DNA of 64,000 bases, taken from assembly GCA_021323315.1 (NCBI GenBank), contig JAJTCQ010000006.1:26731-90730 (forward strand). Direction: 5' to 3'. Origin of the DNA: Gaiellaceae bacterium. Its GTDB lineage: Bacteria; Actinomycetota; Thermoleophilia; Gaiellales; Gaiellaceae. Under the pieces are notes generated by a model. The model was given only the letters and a program-made list of their open reading frames with translations, was not told where the DNA came from and ran no database searches. A program made the position numbers and the translations under genes. Of this stretch, positions 59,650 to 64,000 are shown piece after piece; position 1 is the first letter of the stretch; every line of letters starts with the position of its first letter.

Positions 59650-59882
59650 AGCCGTCCGGACTTCTCGGCAAGCTCGCGATCGCGGTCGGTGACACCGCCG
59701 GCCGTGTGCGTCCACCAGCGCAGCGTCACGCGGTTGTAGTGGATCGCGATGTCCGGATGGTGGTTCTCCGACTCTGCCAGCTCGCCGACGCGGTTCACGA
59801 ACGCGAGGGCATCGACGAAGTTCTCGACCTCGAAGGTGCGCTCGAGCGCGTTGTCGACCTCTGTCCAGCCCTCGGGAGTCAT
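59646..59882 (-). CDS. phhB: 4a-hydroxytetrahydrobiopterin dehydratase
   Basis: 78 residues from ATG 59882; the track ORF to 60248 is a shadow extension. Family motif FVDALAFVNRVGELAESENH followed by HPDIAIHYNRVTLRWWTHTAGG is complete. It recycles the pterin used by aromatic amino acid hydroxylases; with fahA nearby it suggests a phenylalanine/tyrosine degradation capacity, though no hydroxylase is in the window. DCoH-like roles are possible. Confidence 0.88.
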   Translation of the reverse strand: MTPEGWTEVDNALERTFEVENFVDALAFVNRVGELAESENHHPDIAIHYNRVTLRWWTHTAGGVTDRDRELAEKSGRL

Positions 59883-59908
59883 CGCACCAGTATCTACGAT
59901 CGTGCGCG

Positions 59909-60703
59909 ATGAGTGCCTCGACCGAGGACAGACAGTCTTCGGCCGACGCGAGGCGGGCGGGGCGGGAGCTTCTCCTCGAGCTGGTCTTCGGGCCGCTGTC
60001 GAGCGTCCTCGTTGCCGGGCTTCGCCGTCTGGGGATCCCGCCTCATGCCGTCGTGCTCGCGAATGCGACGGCCGGCCTCGGCGCGGCGCTCGTCCTCGCT
60101 CGGGGAGAGCTGGTCGCCGCAGCCGTGCTGCTGCAGCTGAAGACCCTGCTTGACAACGCCGACGGCCAGCTCGCGCGGGCGACCGGGCGGGTGACGCTCG
60201 CCGGCCGCTACCTGGACACGATCGCCGACCTCGTCGTGAATGCGGCACTGTTCGCAGCCCTCGGCTATTTGACGGACAAGCCGGTTCTCGCAGTCGCGGG
60301 CTTCGTCGCGCTTACCGTCGTGCTCGCCGCCGACTTCAACGCCACCGAGCTCTATCGGCAGACACACCGGATCCCGACACCGCACCCAGCGGCGACAGGC
60401 GGGCGGGTCGAGCGCGTGTTGGAGGGGGTCTACGGCGTGGTGTTCGGCCCGCTCGACCGCGCGCTGCGGGCGCTCGCAGCGCGCCGCTTCGGTGAACGCG
60501 GTGGCTACGACCGGTTCACGGTGACTGCACTCGCGAACCTCGGCCTCACCACCCAGCTCCTCGTTCTCGGCGTGTGCCTCGTGCTCGGCGCGCCGACGGC
60601 GTACCTGTGGTTCGTGCTCGCCTGCCTCGCCGCGCTCGCCCCGCTGCAGCTCCGCGCGGAGCGGCAAGCGCGTCAGGCGGCGCCGCGCAGCGTCACCCGC
60701 TGA
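59909..60703 (+). CDS. CDP-alcohol phosphatidyltransferase family protein
   Basis: 264 residues, about six helices. The CDP-alcohol motif is complete: DNADGQLARATGRVTLAGRY then LDTIAD (DGxxAR...GxxxDxxxD). Members make phospholipids such as phosphatidylinositol phosphate, PG or related lipids. The alcohol substrate cannot be set by sequence here. Overlaps the convergent SDR by 31 bases. Confidence 0.88.
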   Translation: MSASTEDRQSSADARRAGRELLLELVFGPLSSVLVAGLRRLGIPPHAVVLANATAGLGAALVLARGELVAAAVLLQLKTLLDNADGQLARATGRVTLAGRYLDTIADLVVNAALFAALGYLTDKPVLAVAGFVALTVVLAADFNATELYRQTHRIPTPHPAATGGRVERVLEGVYGVVFGPLDRALRALAARRFGERGGYDRFTVTALANLGLTTQLLVLGVCLVLGAPTAYLWFVLACLAALAPLQLRAERQARQAAPRSVTR

Positions 60704-61386
60704 CCGTTCATCGATGACGCTGCGTCCGAGCAGAGATATGAGATCGCGGTGGCGATCTCCTCGGCCGGCGTGAAGGTCGAGAAGTCCTTGTCAGAGCTCT
60801 CTGCACGCATCTGCGACGTGACGATCGCGCCGACGACCACGACGTTCGCGGTCGCGCTCGTCCCCTTGAACCGATCCGCGAGCGCGAGCGTCCACGCCTC
60901 CGCTGCGGCCTTCGCGGCGGCGTAGACGGCGTTCGGGTGAGTCGGCGACTGCGCCTGACCGGCGGAGACCAGTACGAATCGGCCAGGTCCGCTCGCGATG
61001 AGGTGCGGCGCGAACGCCTGGGTCGCATGCTGGACGGTTCGCACGAGCAGCGCGCTGAGGACGTCCCAGTCCTCGAGAGGTGCCTCCTCGATCGGCTTGC
61101 CGCCGCGCCAGCCCCCGACCAGGTGGACGAGCCCGTCGACGCGGCCGTCGTGTCGCGCCGCGAGATCCGACGCCCAGCCTCTGGTCCCGTCGGCGTCGAG
61201 CAGGTCGACGACATCGGTCTCGATCGGCTGCTCGATCTCGGCGGCGAGGTCGTCGAGCCCCGCTTGGTGGCGGCCACACACGCACGGCAGCGCGCCTTTC
61301 TCCGCGAGGCGCTGGACGACGGCCGGGCCGACATTTCCGGCCCCCCCGGCGACCGCGATCACCCGCCCTTCCAACGTGCCCGCCAC
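60673..61386 (-). CDS. SDR family NAD(P)-dependent oxidoreductase
   Basis: 237 residues. Cofactor loop VIAVAGGAGNVGPAVVQRLA, catalytic serine and YxxxK in VLVSAGQAQSPTHPNAVYAA followed by AKAAAEAWTLALAD, where Y-A-A-A-K is intact. Classical SDR length. Substrate unknown. Stands alone on the minus strand, divergent from the ZIP transporter. Confidence 0.85.
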   Translation of the reverse strand: MAGTLEGRVIAVAGGAGNVGPAVVQRLAEKGALPCVCGRHQAGLDDLAAEIEQPIETDVVDLLDADGTRGWASDLAARHDGRVDGLVHLVGGWRGGKPIEEAPLEDWDVLSALLVRTVQHATQAFAPHLIASGPGRFVLVSAGQAQSPTHPNAVYAAAKAAAEAWTLALADRFKGTSATANVVVVGAIVTSQMRAESSDKDFSTFTPAEEIATAISYLCSDAASSMNGQRVTLRGAA

Positions 61387-61461
61387 GCATTCACGCTACC
61401 AAGGCCTGGCTCGCAGATCGTACGCTGCCGCTCGTGACCTCCTCAGCCCTCGGACCGTCTG

Positions 61462-62193
61462 ATGGGTGAAGCCTTCGTCTGGGGTCTCGTCGGAGGCTCC
61501 TCGCTCGTGATCGGCGGGGTCGTCGCACTTCGCGTCGCGATCACGCGGCGCGTGCTCGGCCTGATCATGGCGTTCGGCGCAGGGGTGCTGATCAGTGCCG
61601 TGGCCTACGAACTCGTCCACGAGGCGTTCGAGACCTCAGCCGGGGACGGTGGGATCGCCCTCGGTCTCCTTGCAGGCTCGGCCGTCTTCTTCGGAGCGGA
61701 GATCCTGATCGACCGGCTGGGCGGAGGCGAGCCACCGGACTCAGGCGGAGGACACGCGGCCCAAGCCGGACGGGCACTCGTCCTCGGGATCATCCTCGAC
61801 GGCATCCCCGAGTCGCTCGTCCTCGGCCTCACGGTGCTCGAGGCGGGCACGGTGAGCGTTGCATTCCTTGCCGCCGTCTTCCTCGCAAACCTCCCGGAGG
61901 CGATCGCGGCGACGACAGCCCTCTCCCGAGCGGGCCGGAACAGCACCCGCATCATCCGCTTCTGGGTACTGGTGGCACTCGGGTTCGGCGTGACGTCGCT
62001 GGCGGGCTACGTCGTTCTGGACAGCGCCTCGCAAAGGACTGTCGCGATCGTTCTCGCGTTCGCCGGTGGCGCCGTACTGACGATGCTCGCCAATACCATG
62101 ATGCCGGAGGCCCTCCACTACGGCGGCAAGCTTGCGGGCTTCATGACGACGCTCGGCTTCGCTCTCGCGTTCGCGATCAGCTCGGTGCAGTAG
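61462..62193 (+). CDS. ZIP family metal transporter
   Basis: 243 residues with eight helices. ZIP metal site segments SAVAYELVHEAFE, GIILDGIPESLVLGLTV (HNxPEG-like helix IV with D in place of H) and FLANLPEAIAATTAL. Imports or exports Zn2+ or other divalent cations. The loop between helices III and IV is short (GGGEPPDSGGGHAAQ). Confidence 0.87.
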   Translation: MGEAFVWGLVGGSSLVIGGVVALRVAITRRVLGLIMAFGAGVLISAVAYELVHEAFETSAGDGGIALGLLAGSAVFFGAEILIDRLGGGEPPDSGGGHAAQAGRALVLGIILDGIPESLVLGLTVLEAGTVSVAFLAAVFLANLPEAIAATTALSRAGRNSTRIIRFWVLVALGFGVTSLAGYVVLDSASQRTVAIVLAFAGGAVLTMLANTMMPEALHYGGKLAGFMTTLGFALAFAISSVQ

Positions 62194-62263
62194 CTCCGGT
62201 CGGACTCCCGCACCCTTCACTCCTCATACGACGTTGCCCGCGGCGGTGGTGGCTCCGAAGGAC

Positions 62264-63214
62264 ATGCGGGACGTCGCGCGAAGGGAGTCGGTCGTGGGCT
62301 GGCGGCGGGACGAGACGTGGCTCGACGACGAGCTTGTCTGGCTCGGCGAGCCCGGCGTCGCGTTGTTCGAGACCCACGCGCCGTCGTTCTGGAAGCTCAC
62401 CGCCGAGGCGCTCGAGGCCAAGATCCCGGACGGCCTCGTCGAGTCCCGCCGGCGTCGGGCCGACCGTCGCCGCCGGCGCTCGGCACGAAGAGCACGCGCC
62501 GCCGCGCTCATGGTCGGTCCGGCGATGGCGCTGACGCTCGCCGGCCCGCGACCGAGTGGGGCGGCGCGGCCGACGAAGGTGCTCCCGGAGGATCCGCCGA
62601 GCCAGACGCTCCGCGTGCGGCCGACCGAACGGGAACGGTCCGTCGGAGCTCGTCCCGAACCAGTGGAGAGGACGGACGAACCCTTCCCGACCATTCGGTG
62701 GGCCCGCGCCGACTCACACGGCCTGCCCTATGCGGGCCGACTCTCGTCCGGCACGGCGCTGCCCGTCGACGGGCCGGACTGGGTGACCTGGAATCCGGTG
62801 GCGGACGAGGTGCCCAACCGGTCGCACCGGCTCTACGGTCACGAACGCACGATCCGCGCGGTCCTGGCCGTGTCTGCCGCGTACGCCGCGGCAAACCCGC
62901 ATGCGCCGCGCATCGTCGTCGGGGACATCAGCTTCCGGCACGGTGGCCCGATGGAGCTCCACCACTCGCACCAGAACGGGCTCGACGTGGACGTCTATTA
63001 CCCGCGGCAAGACGGCGTCGAGCGAGCGCCGGTGGCGGGACGACAGATCGACCGTGCCTTGGCTCAGGATCTTCTCGAGCGCTTCCTGGCGGTCGGCGCG
63101 GACGTGATCTTCGTCGGGTATTCGCTCGGCCTCGTCGGCCCGAGCGATCGCGTGGTTCCGTATCCGAACCACGCAGACCACATGCATGTCCGCTTCACGC
63201 TCCCGCCGGACTGA
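62264..63214 (+). CDS. Penicillin-insensitive murein endopeptidase-like protein
   Basis: About 316 residues from ATG 62264; TTG 62234 is possible. A basic segment (SRRRRADRRRRRSARRARAA) precedes a hydrophobic stretch (ALMVGPAMALTLAG) that may be a signal or anchor. The C-terminal half is an M74/LAS-type domain: GDISFRHGGPMELHHSHQNG followed by LDVDVYYPR, and NHADHMHVRFTLP, the zinc-binding His/Asp set. It would cut peptide crosslinks in peptidoglycan. The N-terminal 85 residues are not recognised. Confidence 0.82.
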   Translation: MRDVARRESVVGWRRDETWLDDELVWLGEPGVALFETHAPSFWKLTAEALEAKIPDGLVESRRRRADRRRRRSARRARAAALMVGPAMALTLAGPRPSGAARPTKVLPEDPPSQTLRVRPTERERSVGARPEPVERTDEPFPTIRWARADSHGLPYAGRLSSGTALPVDGPDWVTWNPVADEVPNRSHRLYGHERTIRAVLAVSAAYAAANPHAPRIVVGDISFRHGGPMELHHSHQNGLDVDVYYPRQDGVERAPVAGRQIDRALAQDLLERFLAVGADVIFVGYSLGLVGPSDRVVPYPNHADHMHVRFTLPPD

Positions 63215-63436
63215 GAGACGTGCGAAGGGCCGTTTCGTCCGTGGGAGTGCCCCCGGCATGAATCGAACATGCGCACGCGGTTTCGTCGATTCGAGCAGCG
63301 ACCAGATCACACTCATCGAGCGCGTGATTGGCCCTGCGGTGCAGCGTGCATCTCAGTAGGGTGCTCGTCGTTCCCAGGAATGAGCACCGCCGCAAACATC
63401 GCCGCGAGGTGGTGAGCTACGCTCCGGCCCGTCCGA
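63215..63436. other. Non-coding gap before tRNA-Arg
   Basis: Apart from the inverted tRNA fragment nothing is recognised here. The minus-strand ORF 63195-63395 reads through the tRNA fragment and is not taken as a gene. Confidence 0.5.
63248..63273 (-). repeat. Inverted tRNA 3'-end fragment (T-arm plus acceptor strand)
   Basis: On the minus strand this reads GCATGTTCGATTCATGCC then GGGGGCA, matching the T-arm and 3' acceptor strand of the tRNA-Arg at 63437-63509 with two differences. The differences are the two sides of one T-stem pair (C-G becomes T-A), so the stem is preserved. No matching 5' half, D-arm or anticodon arm is found. It looks like the tRNA end carried by an integrated element, or a relic tRNA, rather than random similarity. 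Confidence 0.75.
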
Positions 63437-63509
63437 GCCCTCGTAGCTCAGTGGATAGAGCGACCGCCTCCTAAGCGGTAGGCCGCACGTTCGATTCGTG
63501 CCGGGGGCA
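63437..63509 (+). tRNA. tRNA-Arg (anticodon CCT)
   Basis: A full cloverleaf can be drawn: acceptor GCCCTCG/CGGGGGC with one T-G wobble, D-arm GCTC-AGTGGATA-GAGC, anticodon arm ACCGC-CTCCTAA-GCGGT with CCT at 34-36, variable AGGCC, T-arm GCACG-TTCGATT-CGTGC, discriminator A. CCA is not encoded. It reads AGG codons. tRNA-Arg genes are common integration sites; the next gene is an orphan truncated ORF. Confidence 0.95.
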
Positions 63510-63514
63510 TGCTC

Positions 63515-64000
63515 TCAGCGGCCTAGCCAGACCTCAAAGAGGTCAGCCAGGAACCTCCGTCCCTCTTCGAATGTCATCGGCGTCTCTGGAAGACGCTCAT
63601 TTGTGTGCCGGAAGTAGTTGGCCGTCTGTGTGAAGCGGCTTCTCGTCGATTTGCCAAGCGCGGCTTCGACCGCCTTCTGGCCACCGAGCCCGGCGCGGAC
63701 GGCCTCGTACGCTCCGTATAGAGCCGGCCAGTCATCCGCCTTCGCGTAGACGCGGAGCCCATCCGCTAGTTCGTTGTCCGCCCAGCTCCTTAGGAGCCAG
63801 GTCTTCAGCGGGTCTGGTGGCGGTGATACCGGACGGCCGTCGGGGCCGATGTGCTCCTCGACGCCGCTCACGGTCATCCGCACTTCGACCGTTGCCGAGT
63901 CGAGGTAGTCGCGCCCTCCGCCCGCTTTCAGTACGACGACCCCACCGAATCGAATCCCGTCATGACTAGTGTCGCGAAGCCGAAGGAGGCCGTTGATGTG
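63515..64000 (-). CDS. Unrecognised protein, 5' truncated by the window edge
   Basis: The track starts this frame at GTG 63883, but it stays open to base 64000, giving at least 161 residues (visible start HINGLLRLRDTSHD, then FGGVVVLKAGGGRDYLDSA). The C-terminal part EAALGKSTRSRFTQTANYFR and MTFEEGRRFLADLFEVWLGR is helical. No domain recognised. It ends 5 bases after the tRNA-Arg on the opposite strand. Base composition is a little less GC-rich than the neighbours, which with the tRNA location suggests acquired DNA. Confidence 0.6.
   Translation of the reverse strand, partial: HINGLLRLRDTSHDGIRFGGVVVLKAGGGRDYLDSATVEVRMTVSGVEEHIGPDGRPVSPPPDPLKTWLLRSWADNELADGLRVYAKADDWPALYGAYEAVRAGLGGQKAVEAALGKSTRSRFTQTANYFRHTNERLPETPMTFEEGRRFLADLFEVWLGR

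Noticed and set aside
63248-63345. Complete tRNA on the minus strand
   Set aside because: Only the T-arm and acceptor 3' strand are present; no complementary GCCCCCG, D-arm or anticodon arm lies within 100 bases.
63195-63395. 66-residue minus-strand ORF
   Set aside because: It reads through the tRNA fragment, has no SD and no protein-like pattern.
1-64000. CRISPR arrays, insertion sequences, phage structural genes, rRNA
   Set aside because: No regularly spaced repeats, transposase or integrase motifs, capsid or tail proteins, or rRNA segments were found in either strand.

Overview
The window is GC-rich, densely coded bacterial DNA with an actinobacterial gene set: a cell-wall operon of FHA protein, PP2C phosphatase, RodA, class B PBP and PASTA kinase; an arg operon carrying its own argR; a PdtaS/PdtaR-type histidine kinase with an ANTAR regulator; a bifunctional-type dCTP deaminase; DUF4446; and a cytochrome c oxidase whose subunit II carries a fused cytochrome c. 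Frequent GTG starts, 4-base ATGA/GTGA overlaps and several leaderless-looking starts fit this. My inference is a Thermoleophilia-type actinobacterium (Gaiellales or Solirubrobacterales). Nothing in the window proves the rank.

Layout. 1-5.9 kb: end of an unknown gene, a free-standing structured-RNA candidate, a MarR/YceI/FMN-reductase redox module, dcd, a DUF4015 glycosidase-like protein, pdxH and a gabT-like aminotransferase. 6.2-15.7 kb (minus strand): an eight-gene envelope operon (membrane kinase, FhaA, FhaB, PP2C, RodA, PBP, PASTA kinase, Ddl) linking peptidoglycan synthesis to Ser/Thr phosphorylation. 15.8-19.4 kb: a membrane protein, DUF4446, a second MarR with a beta-propeller gene behind a palindromic promoter, and an HNH nuclease. 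19.5-26.3 kb: argC-J-B-D-R-G-H with no argF. 26.5-28.5 kb: SIMPL and LtrA proteins. 28.5-33 kb: five ABC-exporter genes behind a leader that looks like an attenuator. 33.2-34.6 kb: glutamine synthetase behind a leader with two mutually exclusive hairpins, followed by a second structured-RNA candidate. 34.9-41 kb: M28 peptidase, two membrane proteins, the two-component pair, and a DUF4349 protein with an ECF sigma factor. 41-46.7 kb: ABC-F ATPase, transketolase, divergent transaldolase, HisN-type phosphatase. 46.7-50.6 kb: ctaC-ctaD-ctaB plus a 38-residue membrane ORF. 51-53.7 kb: an ABC-2 exporter with three inverted repeats in its only gap. 53.7-63.2 kb: c-di-GMP GGDEF/HD-GYP protein, fumarylacetoacetase cluster, HMG-CoA lyase, stress protein, pterin dehydratase, CDP-alcohol phosphatidyltransferase, SDR, ZIP transporter, murein endopeptidase. 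The right end has a tRNA-Arg(CCT), an inverted tRNA 3'-end fragment and a truncated unknown ORF, which looks like an integration locus.

No rRNA, CRISPR array, transposase or integrase was seen. The least explained sequence lies in the non-coding leaders: the 155-397 RNA unit, the ABC and glnA leaders, the 34.65-34.88 kb hairpin cluster, the triple inverted repeat at 52.0-52.15 kb, and the tRNA-Arg end.
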